A stretch of DNA of 64,000 nucleotides from Dryocola clanedunensis_A (GCA_038405435.1 JBBYHZ010000013.1), one strand, 5' to 3'; counted from the stretch's first letter, positions 54,039 through 63,687 are shown. Numbers and translations: made by a program. The notes: a model not told the origin generated them from the letters alone.

Positions 54039-55064
54039 TTAATCCCAGCTCAGAATAACCTTGCCGGACTGCCCGGAGCGCATGGCATCAAAGCCTTTCT
54101 GGAAATCATCGATGCCGAAACGGTGGGTGATAATCGGTGAGAGATCCAGGCCTGACTGGATCAGCGCGGCCATTTTGTACCAGGTTTCAAACATTTCACG
54201 CCCGTAAATCCCCTTGATGAACAAGCCCTTGAAGATGACTTTTGTCCAGTCGATGGACATATCTGAAGGAGGGATCCCAAGCATTGCGATGCGACCACCG
54301 TGGTTCATGGTGTCGAGCATAGTGCGAAACGCTGGCGGCGCGCCGGACATCTCCAGGCCTACGTCGAAACCTTCGGTCATACCCAGCTCATGCATGACGT
54401 CGTTCAGGCTTTCTTTGCTGACGTTTACCGCGCGGGTCACGCCCATTTCACGGGCCAGCTCAAGACGATAATCGTTCACGTCCGTAATGACGACATTGCG
54501 GGCACCCACGTGTTTTGCGACAGCCGCCGCCATAATGCCAATTGGGCCTGCGCCAGATACCAGCACATCTTCGCCGACCAGATCGAAAGAGAGCGCCGTG
54601 TGCACCGCGTTACCAAACGGGTCGAAGATGGACGCCAGATCGTCGGAAATGTTATCCGGAATTTTGAAGGCGTTAAACGCTGGCAGCACCAGGTATTCCG
54701 CAAAGCAGCCGGGACGGTTTACGCCCACACCTGTGGTATTGCGGCACAGGTGAGTACGGCCTGCACGGCAGTTGCGGCAGTGGCCGCAGGTGATATGGCC
54801 TTCGCCAGAGACGCGGTCGCCGATTTTAAAGCCTTTCACTTCCTGGCCAATGCCTACCACTTCGCCGACGTATTCGTGTCCCACCACCATCGGCACAGGA
54901 ATTGTCTTCTGCGACCATTCATCCCAGTTATAGATATGGACATCGGTGCCGCAGATAGCGGTCTTTCGGATTTTGATCAGCAGATCGTTATGGCCCATTT
55001 CCGGTTTCGGGGCATCCGTCATCCAGATGCCTTCTTCCGCCTTCAGTTTTGCTAATGCTTTCAT
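54039..55064 (-). CDS. tdh: Threonine 3-dehydrogenase Tdh
   Basis: Zinc- and NAD-dependent oxidation of threonine to 2-amino-3-ketobutyrate. The 341-residue protein has the catalytic-zinc motifs CGTDVH and GHEYVGEV, the structural-zinc cysteines in CGHCRNCRAGRTHLC, and the NAD site VSGAGPIGIMAAAV. The ATG at 55064 matches E. coli (MKALAKLKAEEG). Second gene of kbl-tdh, 10 bp after kbl. Confidence 0.98.
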   Translation of the reverse strand: MKALAKLKAEEGIWMTDAPKPEMGHNDLLIKIRKTAICGTDVHIYNWDEWSQKTIPVPMVVGHEYVGEVVGIGQEVKGFKIGDRVSGEGHITCGHCRNCRAGRTHLCRNTTGVGVNRPGCFAEYLVLPAFNAFKIPDNISDDLASIFDPFGNAVHTALSFDLVGEDVLVSGAGPIGIMAAAVAKHVGARNVVITDVNDYRLELAREMGVTRAVNVSKESLNDVMHELGMTEGFDVGLEMSGAPPAFRTMLDTMNHGGRIAMLGIPPSDMSIDWTKVIFKGLFIKGIYGREMFETWYKMAALIQSGLDLSPIITHRFGIDDFQKGFDAMRSGQSGKVILSWD

Positions 55065-55074
55065 GACCGCTCCC

Positions 55075-56271
55075 TCAGGCGATAACGCCCAACTGTTTAC
55101 CGATACGCGTAAACGCATCAACCGCACGCTCGATTTGCTCAGGGGTATGCGCCGCTGACATTTGCGTACGAATGCGCGCCTGACCTTTTGGTACGACCGG
55201 GTAGAAGAACCCGGTAACGTAAATTCCTTCTTTTTGCAGCTCGCGGGCAAAGTTCTGCGCCACGGTCGCTTCGCCAAGCATCACGGGGATGATGGCGTGA
55301 TCGGCACCGGCAAGCGTAAAGCCAGCCGCCGACATTTTTTCACGGAACAGGCTGGCATTGGCCCACAGGCGCTCGCGCAGCTCGGCGCCGGTTTCCAGCA
55401 TCTCCAGCACTTTAATTGATGCAGAGACGATAGCCGGGGCCAGGGAGTTAGAGAAAAGATAAGGGCGCGAGCGCTGGCGCAGCCACTCAATCACCTCTTT
55501 ACGCCCGGCGGTATAGCCACCGGAAGCCCCACCAAGCGCTTTACCCAGCGTGCCGGTGATGATGTCCACGCGATCCATTACCTCGCAGTATTCGTGCGTG
55601 CCACGGCCGTTTTCGCCGACAAAACCGACAGCGTGGGAATCATCCACCATCACCAGAGCATCGTACTTATCCGCCAGATCGCAAACGCCCTGCAGGTTGG
55701 CAATAACGCCATCCATAGAAAATACGCCGTCGGTAGCGATCATCACATGGCGAGCGCCCGCCGCACGCGCCTCTTTCAGACGAGCTTCCAGCTCCTGCAT
55801 ATCGTTGTTGGCATAACGGTAGCGTTGCGCTTTGCACAGACGAACGCCGTCGATGATAGAAGCGTGGTTCAGCGCGTCGGAGATAATCGCGTCTTCAGGG
55901 CCAAGCAGGGTTTCAAACAGCCCGCCGTTGGCGTCAAAGCAGGAGGAGTAGAGGATAGCGTCGTCCATCCCCAGGAAACCGGCAAGCTTGCCTTCAAGCT
56001 CTTTATGGCTGTCCTGCGTGCCGCAGATAAAACGTACGGAGGCCATGCCGAAGCCATGTTTATCCATCCCCTGCTTCGCCGCCTCGATCAGCTGCGGGTG
56101 GTTCGCCAGCCCCAGATAGTTATTGGCGCAGAAGTTAATCACATGGCTGCCGTCAGCGACGGTGATGTCCGCCTGCTGGGCTGAGGTGATAATCCGTTCT
56201 TCTTTGAAGAGTCCTTCAGAGCGAGCGGTTTCAAGCTGAGAAGTTAACTGTTGGTAAAAATCTTCGCGCAT
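55075..56271 (-). CDS. kbl: 2-amino-3-ketobutyrate CoA ligase Kbl
   Basis: PLP enzyme that splits aminoketobutyrate with CoA into glycine and acetyl-CoA, completing threonine breakdown with Tdh. The 398-residue protein has the PLP lysine in TGTLGKALGGASGGY (about residue 244), DDSHAVGFVGENGRG and NYLGLANHP. Promoter region of kbl-tdh is shared with divergent hldD; the htrL gene found next to kbl in K-12 is absent. Confidence 0.98.
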   Translation of the reverse strand: MREDFYQQLTSQLETARSEGLFKEERIITSAQQADITVADGSHVINFCANNYLGLANHPQLIEAAKQGMDKHGFGMASVRFICGTQDSHKELEGKLAGFLGMDDAILYSSCFDANGGLFETLLGPEDAIISDALNHASIIDGVRLCKAQRYRYANNDMQELEARLKEARAAGARHVMIATDGVFSMDGVIANLQGVCDLADKYDALVMVDDSHAVGFVGENGRGTHEYCEVMDRVDIITGTLGKALGGASGGYTAGRKEVIEWLRQRSRPYLFSNSLAPAIVSASIKVLEMLETGAELRERLWANASLFREKMSAAGFTLAGADHAIIPVMLGEATVAQNFARELQKEGIYVTGFFYPVVPKGQARIRTQMSAAHTPEQIERAVDAFTRIGKQLGVIA

Positions 56272-56441
56272 CGCGATTCTCCAGGCAGGGCAAATTTCGG
56301 CACATATTACCCAAACCTATACGTTGAGACGAGATTACGCTTCAGGGATTATGATTTTTGCAGGATAAATCACGAAGGGCAGAAACTTCGTCTGATTAGG
56401 CGGGTCTTTGATTGTAATGGTATGATAAGAGCCATTAGCGC

Positions 56442-56460
56442 GCGGGGTACCCTGCCCCGC
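56442..56460 (+). other. Hairpin in the hldD leader
   Basis: GCGGGG/CCCCGC (56442-56447 and 56455-56460) lies about 30 bp before the hldD start, after a GTATGATAAG extended -10-like element (about 56420-56429). No T run follows, so it is not a terminator; it may shape the 5' end of the mRNA. The 217-bp kbl-hldD gap otherwise holds divergent promoters. Confidence 0.5.
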
Positions 56461-56488
56461 AGCCCCCTAAATTATGAAGGTTACGCTT

Positions 56489-57421
56489 ATGATCATTGTC
56501 ACCGGTGGTGCCGGTTTTATCGGCAGCAATATTATCAAGTCACTGAATGATAACGGCTATACCGATATCTTAGTGGTAGACAATCTGAAAGACGGTACCA
56601 AGTTCGTAAACCTGGTTGACCTGAACATTGCCGATTATATGGATAAAGAAGATTTCTTAATCCAGCTGATGGCGGGCGAAGAGTTCGGCGAAGTCGAAGC
56701 CATCTTCCACGAGGGTGCGTGTTCTTCCACCACCGAGTGGGACGGCAAGTACATGATGGATAACAACTATCAGTACTCCAAAGAGGTGCTGCACTACTGT
56801 CTGGAGCGTGAAATTCCGTTCCTGTATGCCTCTTCCGCCGCCACCTACGGCGGCCGTAATAATAACTTCATCGAATCCCGCGAATACGAGCAGCCGCTGA
56901 ACGTTTACGGCTACTCCAAATTCCTGTTTGACGAATACGTCCGTCAGATCCTGCCTGAAGCAAACTCGCAGATTACCGGCTTCCGCTATTTCAACGTTTA
57001 TGGGCCTCGTGAAGGCCACAAGGGCAGCATGGCGAGCGTGGCTTTCCATCTGAATACCCAGTTGAACAACGGCGAGAGCCCAAAACTGTTTGAAGGCAGC
57101 GACGGCTTTAAGCGCGACTTTATCTACGTCGGCGACGTAGCGGCGGTAAACCTGTGGTTCTGGCAAAACGGCGTTTCCGGCATCTATAACTGCGGTACGG
57201 GCCGTGCGGAGTCCTTCCAGGCGGTTGCCGATGCGACGCTGGCATTCCACAAAAAGGGCAGCATTGAGTACATTCCTTTCCCGGAAAAACTCAAAGGCCG
57301 CTACCAGGCATTCACCCAGGCCGATATGACCAACCTGCGTGCTGCCGGCTACGACAAGCCATTTAAAACCGTTGCCGAAGGCGTAACGGAATATATGGCC
57401 TGGCTTAACCGTGACGCATAA
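56489..57421 (+). CDS. hldD: ADP-L-glycero-D-manno-heptose 6-epimerase HldD
   Basis: Last step in making the heptose donor for the LPS inner core. The 310-residue short-chain dehydrogenase has the NADP site IIVTGGAGFIGSN (2-14) and the catalytic YGYSK (about 140-144). The ATG at 56489 has AAGG upstream and gives the E. coli N-terminus. First gene of the hldD-waaF-waaC run. Confidence 0.98.
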   Translation: MIIVTGGAGFIGSNIIKSLNDNGYTDILVVDNLKDGTKFVNLVDLNIADYMDKEDFLIQLMAGEEFGEVEAIFHEGACSSTTEWDGKYMMDNNYQYSKEVLHYCLEREIPFLYASSAATYGGRNNNFIESREYEQPLNVYGYSKFLFDEYVRQILPEANSQITGFRYFNVYGPREGHKGSMASVAFHLNTQLNNGESPKLFEGSDGFKRDFIYVGDVAAVNLWFWQNGVSGIYNCGTGRAESFQAVADATLAFHKKGSIEYIPFPEKLKGRYQAFTQADMTNLRAAGYDKPFKTVAEGVTEYMAWLNRDA

Positions 57422-57437
57422 GCAGGTAGACTGACGC

Positions 57438-58487
57438 ATGAAAATACTGGTGATTGGCCCGTCATGGGTGGGCGACATGATGATGTCGCAAAGTCTCTAC
57501 CGCACGCTCAAGGCGCGCTATCCCCAGGCGATAATTGATGTGATGGCACCGGCCTGGTGTCGTCCATTGCTGTCGCGCATGCCCGAAGTCAACGAAGCGC
57601 TCTCTATGCCGCTGGGCCATGGCGCTCTGCAAATCGGCGAACGCCGCCGCCTTGGCCACAGCCTGCGGGAAAGGCGCTACGATCGGGCCTATGTTTTGCC
57701 CAACTCCTTTAAATCCGCTTTAGTGCCTTTCTTTGCCAGCGTGCCCCAGCGAACCGGCTGGCGCGGCGAGATGCGCTACGGCCTGCTTAACGATGCCCGC
57801 GTTCTGGATAAACAGGCCTGGCCACTGATGGTCGAGCGCTATGTCGCCCTGGCGTATGACAAAGGTGTCATGGCGTCGGCAAAAGACCTGCCCCAGCCGC
57901 TGATGTGGCCGAAGCTGCAGGTCAACGAGAGCGAAAAAGCTCAGGCCTGCATGGCGTTTAACCTCGATGCCGAACGGCCGATTATCGGTTTCTGTCCCGG
58001 CGCTGAATTCGGCCCGGCAAAGCGCTGGCCGCACTATCACTACGCTACGCTTGCCGGAAAACTTATCGATGAGGGCTATCAGGTCGTCCTGTTTGGCTCT
58101 GCAAAGGATAAAGAGGCCGGGAGCGATATTGTCGCTGCGTTAACTACCGCTCAGCAGGCGCACTGCCGGAATCTGGCAGGCGACACCGCACTGGAACAGG
58201 CCGTAATCCTTATCGCCGCGTGTAAAGCGGTGGTGAGCAATGATTCTGGCCTGATGCACGTTGCTGCCGCGCTGGACAGACCGCTGGTCGCCCTTTACGG
58301 TCCCAGCAGCCCTGACTTCACGCCTCCACTGTCGCATAAAGCCAAAGTCATTCGCCTGATTAGCGGCTATCACAAAGTCCGTAAGGGCGACGCTGCTGAA
58401 GGATATCACCAGAGTTTGATTGATATCGCTCCGGAGCGGGTTATGACTGAATTGAATGAACTTCTGCAAGCCGGGACGGAAGCATAA
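57438..58487 (+). CDS. waaF: LPS heptosyltransferase II WaaF
   Basis: Adds the second heptose of the LPS inner core. Family 9 glycosyltransferase of 349 residues with ILVIGPSWVGDMMMSQSL at the N-terminus, FCPGAEFGPAKRWP and the C-terminal VVSNDSGLMHVAAALDRPLVALYG (written in part; the SNDSG and H are key). Its stop overlaps the waaC start by one base (TAATG). Confidence 0.97.
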   Translation: MKILVIGPSWVGDMMMSQSLYRTLKARYPQAIIDVMAPAWCRPLLSRMPEVNEALSMPLGHGALQIGERRRLGHSLRERRYDRAYVLPNSFKSALVPFFASVPQRTGWRGEMRYGLLNDARVLDKQAWPLMVERYVALAYDKGVMASAKDLPQPLMWPKLQVNESEKAQACMAFNLDAERPIIGFCPGAEFGPAKRWPHYHYATLAGKLIDEGYQVVLFGSAKDKEAGSDIVAALTTAQQAHCRNLAGDTALEQAVILIAACKAVVSNDSGLMHVAAALDRPLVALYGPSSPDFTPPLSHKAKVIRLISGYHKVRKGDAAEGYHQSLIDIAPERVMTELNELLQAGTEA

Positions 58488-59464
58488 TGCGGGTGCTGAT
58501 CGTCAAAACCTCCTCAATGGGCGATGTGCTTCACACTTTGCCTGCGTTAACAGATGCGATGCACGCGATCCCAGGCATCCGCTTTGACTGGGTGGTTGAA
58601 GAGGGTTTTGCCCAGATCCCCACGTGGCATCCGGCAGTCGACAAAGTCCTGCCCGTGGCGATACGCCGCTGGCGTAAAAACTGGTTTTCTGCGCCGATAA
58701 AGGCCGAACGTAAATCCTTTTATCAGGCGCTACGCTCCCGGCAGTATGACCTTGTTATTGACGCCCAGGGGCTGATAAAAAGCGCAGCGCTGGTGACTCG
58801 AAAGGCCCGGGGCATCAAGCATGGCATGAACTGGGGCAGCGCGCGCGAGCCGCTGGCCAGCCTGTTCTATAACAAGCGACACGCCATCGCAAAACGGCAA
58901 CACGCCGTGGAACGAACCCGGGAACTTTTCGCGAAAAGCATTGGATACCTAAAGCCAAATCAGCAGGGCGATTATGCTATCGCCCTGCATTTTCTTGCGG
59001 TTGCGCCTGCCGATGCGAATCAGTATGTCGTTTTTCTTCATGCCACCACGCGGGACGAGAAGCACTGGCCGGAAGCGCACTGGCGAGATCTTATTCACCT
59101 GATGCATAATTCTGGCTTACGTATTAAACTCCCGTGGGGCGCTACGCATGAGCATGAACGTGCCGCTCGCCTGGCTGAAGGGTTTGACTATGTTGACGTG
59201 TTGCCACGTTTATCTCTGCAAGAAGTGGCAAAGCAGCTTGCTGGCGCTCGGGCTGTTATCTCAGTCGATACAGGATTGAGTCATCTCACCGCCGCATTAG
59301 ACAGGCCAAATATCACGCTGTATGGCCCAACCGACCCGGGCCTGATTGGTGGCTACGGACAAAATCAGCATGAGATCACTGGTGCAGGAAACAATATGGC
59401 AAACATCAGCGCAGCGGATGTGTTTTCCGCGCTTCAGAAAATTAATCACCTGGCCACAGAATAA
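58487..59464 (+). CDS. waaC: LPS heptosyltransferase I WaaC
   Basis: Adds the first heptose to Kdo2-lipid A. The 325-residue family 9 transferase has the N-terminal VLIVKTSSMGDVLHTLPALT with the catalytic Asp, FLHATTRDEKHWPE, and the donor-site SVDTGLSHLTAALDRPN. Overlaps waaF by one base; the next transferase follows 6 bp later, so the run continues as an operon. Confidence 0.97.
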   Translation: MRVLIVKTSSMGDVLHTLPALTDAMHAIPGIRFDWVVEEGFAQIPTWHPAVDKVLPVAIRRWRKNWFSAPIKAERKSFYQALRSRQYDLVIDAQGLIKSAALVTRKARGIKHGMNWGSAREPLASLFYNKRHAIAKRQHAVERTRELFAKSIGYLKPNQQGDYAIALHFLAVAPADANQYVVFLHATTRDEKHWPEAHWRDLIHLMHNSGLRIKLPWGATHEHERAARLAEGFDYVDVLPRLSLQEVAKQLAGARAVISVDTGLSHLTAALDRPNITLYGPTDPGLIGGYGQNQHEITGAGNNMANISAADVFSALQKINHLATE

Positions 59465-59470
59465 CGATTA

Positions 59471-60565
59471 ATGAGCTATCTACTTCTCTTTATACTTTTT
59501 TTACCCTGCAAGCTTGTGGGGAAACTTTTCTATAAGAAAAACGGTCGTAACCTGCTGATCCAGACGGCAAAGATTGGCGATTTTGTTAACGTCACGCCGC
59601 TGCTGGCCCATCTCAATAAAAGCGATGTTTTAATCAGCAAGTCTGTACTGCCTTTGGCCCGCCACGATGAAACAATCGACAAGATTTATCTTATCGAAGA
59701 GCACAAAAAGAATTTCTGGAGCAAGATGCTTTTTGCGTTCATGTTGATGAACCGTTACGAGAACGTTTACCTCCTGCAGCCAAACAGCACCAATCTCTTC
59801 TTTGCCGCCGCCTGCAACGCGGCCAATAAACAGTTCCTGTCGACCTATAATCGCCGCTGGTATCAATATCTGTTTTATCAGACGGCGACGGGCGTGGTAG
59901 AACATGGTAAGTGCACGCTAAGCGTCGATAATTACCTTAAGCTGGCGGATCGCAACCTGACCTGGCGAGACCATCCTAAACACGCCACCAGACCATTAAA
60001 AGTACCGGTGAACTATCCCCAGGCACTTGATAAAAAAGATGTCATCAAAATTGGCTTAAGCATCTCCGCTGGAAATAAAGCAAAAACCATTCCACCGGTA
60101 ATATGGCAGCGGCTGTTCGACTCGCTACAGGATTTGCCCTGCCTGTATTACATCTTCGGCTCAAAGAACGAACAGGTCTGGCTGGATGACTTACTTAAGG
60201 TCACGGGGGAACGTGATGACCTGGTAGATATGATCGGTAAGTTTCCACTCGAAGATTTGCCCCACGCCATCAGTAAAATGGACTTTTATATCGCATCCGA
60301 TTCAGGAAATATTTATATAGCTGATGCCGTGGGCGTGCCAATAATCCTGATTTATGGCCCATGCTGTGTAAAAGAGCAGCGACCATTAGGCAATGTTTTG
60401 CTAATTGGGGACGATGCGAATACCAACTCTTATGTCTTTGAGACAAGGTACTACTTTGATAAACCTAAGGAAGAGCTGTTTGAGCTGAGTGGGAATGATT
60501 TAGCAACCATTAAAACGTTTATTAACGCCAATCTACAATATAATAATAATCGACTCGACAATTGA
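59471..60565 (+). CDS. Family 9 (heptosyltransferase-like) LPS core glycosyltransferase
   Basis: Protein of 364 residues with the family 9 layout: LIQTAKIGDFVNVTPLLAHL near the N-terminus, GLSISAGNKAKTIPPVIW in the middle and a donor-site YIASDSGNIYIADAVGVP (about 274-291). A hydrophobic N-terminal segment (about 3-20) may attach it to the inner membrane. It follows waaC by 6 bp and is likely to add a core sugar, but I cannot say which. Base composition begins to become AT-rich towards its end. Confidence 0.85.
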   Translation: MSYLLLFILFLPCKLVGKLFYKKNGRNLLIQTAKIGDFVNVTPLLAHLNKSDVLISKSVLPLARHDETIDKIYLIEEHKKNFWSKMLFAFMLMNRYENVYLLQPNSTNLFFAAACNAANKQFLSTYNRRWYQYLFYQTATGVVEHGKCTLSVDNYLKLADRNLTWRDHPKHATRPLKVPVNYPQALDKKDVIKIGLSISAGNKAKTIPPVIWQRLFDSLQDLPCLYYIFGSKNEQVWLDDLLKVTGERDDLVDMIGKFPLEDLPHAISKMDFYIASDSGNIYIADAVGVPIILIYGPCCVKEQRPLGNVLLIGDDANTNSYVFETRYYFDKPKEELFELSGNDLATIKTFINANLQYNNNRLDN

Positions 60566-60566
60566 T

Positions 60567-61502
60567 ATGAGCTCCCAGATGACTGATAGCAAAGTTTTTC
60601 TAAGTATCATAATTGCGGCACATAATAGTGAAGGCACACTAGCAGCCACCCTACAAAGTCTGACTGCTGCTTGTAATCATGATCTTTCAGGTACAGAGAT
60701 CATATTAATCAATGACAGTTCAACAGATAAAACTCAAGATATAATTCAAGATTTCTCTAATTTGCATGCTCAGGTTAAGGCTTATCAAGTTGATTATCGT
60801 AACATTGGTCAAGTCAGACAATTTGCAGTAGAGAAATCATCAGGTGATTATATCACCATGCTTGATAGTGATGATTTATTAAAAAAAAGTGCTCTTACCG
60901 AAATCATTAAATTTCTTAAAGAGAACAAACCTGATCTGCTTCTGACAAAGCTCGAAGAAGTATGGAATAGAGAAAAAATAAATTACCAGTGGTCCGGCTT
61001 AACCCCTGAAAAAATTACCCGGAACGAAGCAATCAGGCGATTTCTTATTCATAAAGATCTTCAGGCGCATTTAATTGGGCAGTTTATTAAACGTGAATTG
61101 TATCTGGCTCATAAATTTCCGCCAATGACCTGTTATGAAGACTTTTATATTTTTCCTGGCATGCTTAATAATGCGCATGAAATTTACTTTCAACATCATA
61201 GCCTTTATTATTACATTAAACACAGGGGAAGTTTATCATCGTTATTAAACGAGGATAAAATAAGTAACTTAATTATTTGCACAGCAAAAATGGAAAGTAT
61301 ACTTCCAGCTAAATTCAAACAACTCATCCTTTGTCATTGGTTAGATATTTATATTAAACATCGTAAAAAGTTGAATAATGCTGAACAACTGAACCTGGTA
61401 CAACAGCATGTTCTGATGACGCATACCCCAGCATTCTTTTTTAACAGGTTTGTCCGTTTTAGTTACAAAAAAAAGGCATTGAGTACATTATGGAAAAAAT
61501 AA
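60567..61502 (+). CDS. Family 2 glycosyltransferase, LPS outer core or O-antigen
   Basis: Inverting GT-A transferase of 311 residues: LSIIIAAHNSEGTLAATLQS (12-31), acidic INDSSTDKT (48-56) and the DxD-type metal motif D100-S-D-D103 in ITMLDSDDLL. The C-terminal half is not diagnostic. It begins 1 bp after the family 9 gene and overlaps waaL by 13 bp. The gene is clearly AT-rich compared with the rest of the window, which suggests later acquisition. Confidence 0.85.
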   Translation: MSSQMTDSKVFLSIIIAAHNSEGTLAATLQSLTAACNHDLSGTEIILINDSSTDKTQDIIQDFSNLHAQVKAYQVDYRNIGQVRQFAVEKSSGDYITMLDSDDLLKKSALTEIIKFLKENKPDLLLTKLEEVWNREKINYQWSGLTPEKITRNEAIRRFLIHKDLQAHLIGQFIKRELYLAHKFPPMTCYEDFYIFPGMLNNAHEIYFQHHSLYYYIKHRGSLSSLLNEDKISNLIICTAKMESILPAKFKQLILCHWLDIYIKHRKKLNNAEQLNLVQQHVLMTHTPAFFFNRFVRFSYKKKALSTLWKK

Positions 61503-62704
61503 AATCGAGGTTATATTTTACCGTTTTCTTTTTTGCAGCACTTTCAATAGCCTTTGCTTTGTTAAGTAACGGACGACAAAAAGATTTTTATTATATTGCT
61601 GTCTATGGAAGCATTCTGGGTCTGATCCTGGAAAGGAAAAACGTTGAGTTCAAATTATTTGATATTGCCTACCCTGTAATATTGCTTGGGGCAGTTAAGC
61701 TCATCTGGTTCTTTTTACTGGAGCATGAACCTGGTGGTTATAACTTCTATAGCGATCAGTTCAATGGTGGAAAAAAACTCGTCCTGGGTGGGGTAATGAT
61801 TTTCTATCTCAAACAATTTACAGATTATCTTCGCCCGCTCAATTACAGAAAAATTATATTATATGTTTTAGGGTTTGGTTTTATAGCTGCAACATGCTAC
61901 GCCTCATGGCAGTCGCTACATGGAATGCAGAGAGTCGAAATGGCTATAAATCGTGCAACAGTGGCAGCCTATGTTTATTCAACTTTAAGCATAATTGTGA
62001 TTTATCTACTTTATAAACAAGACAAAACCCTATATTACTGTGCCGCAGCCATAGTCATTATAATTTCATTCGTAATACTAATTCTATCAGGAACACGAGC
62101 CGCTATTATTTGTCATTTGTTTATTCTGGCTTGCATGACCATTTACCACTTCAGAAAAATACATTTTAAATCTATATTCATAGTTTGTGCTATTTCTGCT
62201 ATTGCATTTGGCCTGCTATACAACCGCTATATTCATCCTAAAATCGTTCAGACATATAATGAAGTTTCTCTTTATCAAGAGGGTAGAGATAATACTTCGC
62301 TGGGCGCTCGATTTTCAATGTGGTCCGTTGGTTTAAAGAATTTCGAAAATGCGCCGTTAGGGCAATCATTTGAGGCGAGAAGAGATTTTACTGAAGCTTA
62401 TGTTAAGGAGCGTCCGCAATATGTCTCCTCGATGGATTTTATTTCTGTCCACCTTCATGATGAATTAATAGAAACATTATCATTGCAGGGCATTTTTGGT
62501 GGTCTGACTTTGTTATGGTTCTACTTCAGCCTCGCGTGGGTTGCGCTCAAAAAAAGAAATATCCCTTTGTTGTTCACCATAAATTGTATGGTCATCTACG
62601 GCCTCAGCGATGTAATTCTGCTAAGCTCGGAAGCAATCCTTTTTTACATGTCGCTGATAGGAATCAGCGGCGTTATGCTTAACGAGAAAAGAAAAACGAA
62701 CTGA
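61490..62704 (+). CDS. waaL: O-antigen ligase WaaL
   Basis: Inner-membrane enzyme that joins undecaprenyl-linked O-antigen to the finished lipid A-core. The 404-residue protein has about ten to twelve membrane segments and a large periplasmic loop (about 250-325). The key ligase residues are visible: R203 in LSGTRAAI and H321/H323 in SVHLHDELIETLSLQGIFG. Sequence otherwise is highly variable in this family, and a Wzy-type polymerase is the main alternative, but its place in the core cluster favours WaaL. AT-rich, like the gene before it. Confidence 0.87.
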   Translation: MEKIKSRLYFTVFFFAALSIAFALLSNGRQKDFYYIAVYGSILGLILERKNVEFKLFDIAYPVILLGAVKLIWFFLLEHEPGGYNFYSDQFNGGKKLVLGGVMIFYLKQFTDYLRPLNYRKIILYVLGFGFIAATCYASWQSLHGMQRVEMAINRATVAAYVYSTLSIIVIYLLYKQDKTLYYCAAAIVIIISFVILILSGTRAAIICHLFILACMTIYHFRKIHFKSIFIVCAISAIAFGLLYNRYIHPKIVQTYNEVSLYQEGRDNTSLGARFSMWSVGLKNFENAPLGQSFEARRDFTEAYVKERPQYVSSMDFISVHLHDELIETLSLQGIFGGLTLLWFYFSLAWVALKKRNIPLLFTINCMVIYGLSDVILLSSEAILFYMSLIGISGVMLNEKRKTN

Positions 62705-62711
62705 CACGTAA

Positions 62712-62739
62712 AGCCGGGCTAAACACCCGGCTGTTTTTT
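62712..62739 (+). terminator. Terminator after waaL
   Basis: AGCCGGG/CCCGGCT stem (62712-62718 and 62726-62732), then GTTTTTT. It lies over the last codons of the deacetylase on the other strand. Confidence 0.9.
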
Positions 62740-63687
62740 CTTCATCTCGTAATATTCCGCCAGCGTCATACCCACCGTTCGACCCGCAAGCCATGTAAAC
62801 AGCTTCTCGAGATCCGCGAAAAGACGCTCAATATCTCCCTCGTCCTTAAACGTTGGGCTGCCGCCGGGCATAAACTCCGAAGAGTGAAGCATAAATTCGA
62901 CGTAATCATTGCCCTGAGCCAGCGTTTTTTCTGCGACGGCAATCATCTGCGCGGAGTTGCCCCCGGATGGGCGTAACCAGTTGACTGAAGGGCTACGGTA
63001 TTTGCCCCGCAGCCTGTCGTAGCCTTGCTTGAAGCCATTCATTAGCGCGCCGTGTTTGTACTGGATGCTCATAGGCACCTCCAGCAGCGGAGAAACGCCT
63101 GGCTGACTAATAGTGTCCAGATCCATAAAGTAAGACTGCGACGGGAACTGCTGATAATTCGTCCCGCCGGTTCCCGCGGGCGATCCTTTCGCATTGCGCC
63201 AGTTCACCCGCGGCGTCACCGAACAATCAACTTTATAGCCCAGTTCCACCAGCAAACGGGCGTAGCGGCTGTCGAAAGCCCATCGTCCTGCCCGGTGGCT
63301 CAGCATTTTGGTGTTGAAGGTCTCCTCAAGCAGCTCTGTCATAAAGACAACCTTCTTACGGAGGATCTCATCAGGGTATTCGATAAGATAAGGCTGCCAG
63401 CGCCAGTCATCCCCGGTTAAATCATAATCAGGGGGGCTGTTCCACGCATGAAGATGCATTCCCACCTCGCCCTGCCCCCGCGCAATAACATCTTTAGCGA
63501 AAGCAATGAAAGTGGGATCTGTCGCCATCTCATAGTTGGTTAACCAGACGGGTTTGAAAGCGTACTTCTCACATAAGGTCTGAAAACGGGGCAGAAAGCG
63601 TGCGTTTTCCGTCTTAATCTGCCGGTGGTTTTGCCACAGATTATCGCCTTCGGTATCAATGGTGATGATAAATGCGGGAGTAGTCAT
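62719..63687 (-). CDS. Polysaccharide deacetylase-family protein, WabN-like
   Basis: Cytoplasmic-looking protein of 322 residues with no signal peptide. The NodB-like metal motifs are TIDTEGD (D11, D15), GMHLHAW (H78, H80) and SHRAGRWAFD (H131-R135). It resembles Klebsiella WabN, which deacetylates a core GlcNAc to glucosamine, though there the gene is in the same direction as waaQ and here it is opposite. It is convergent with waaL and divergent from waaQ. I withhold the symbol because the core structure is unknown. Confidence 0.8.
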   Translation of the reverse strand: MTTPAFIITIDTEGDNLWQNHRQIKTENARFLPRFQTLCEKYAFKPVWLTNYEMATDPTFIAFAKDVIARGQGEVGMHLHAWNSPPDYDLTGDDWRWQPYLIEYPDEILRKKVVFMTELLEETFNTKMLSHRAGRWAFDSRYARLLVELGYKVDCSVTPRVNWRNAKGSPAGTGGTNYQQFPSQSYFMDLDTISQPGVSPLLEVPMSIQYKHGALMNGFKQGYDRLRGKYRSPSVNWLRPSGGNSAQMIAVAEKTLAQGNDYVEFMLHSSEFMPGGSPTFKDEGDIERLFADLEKLFTWLAGRTVGMTLAEYYEMKKKQPGV

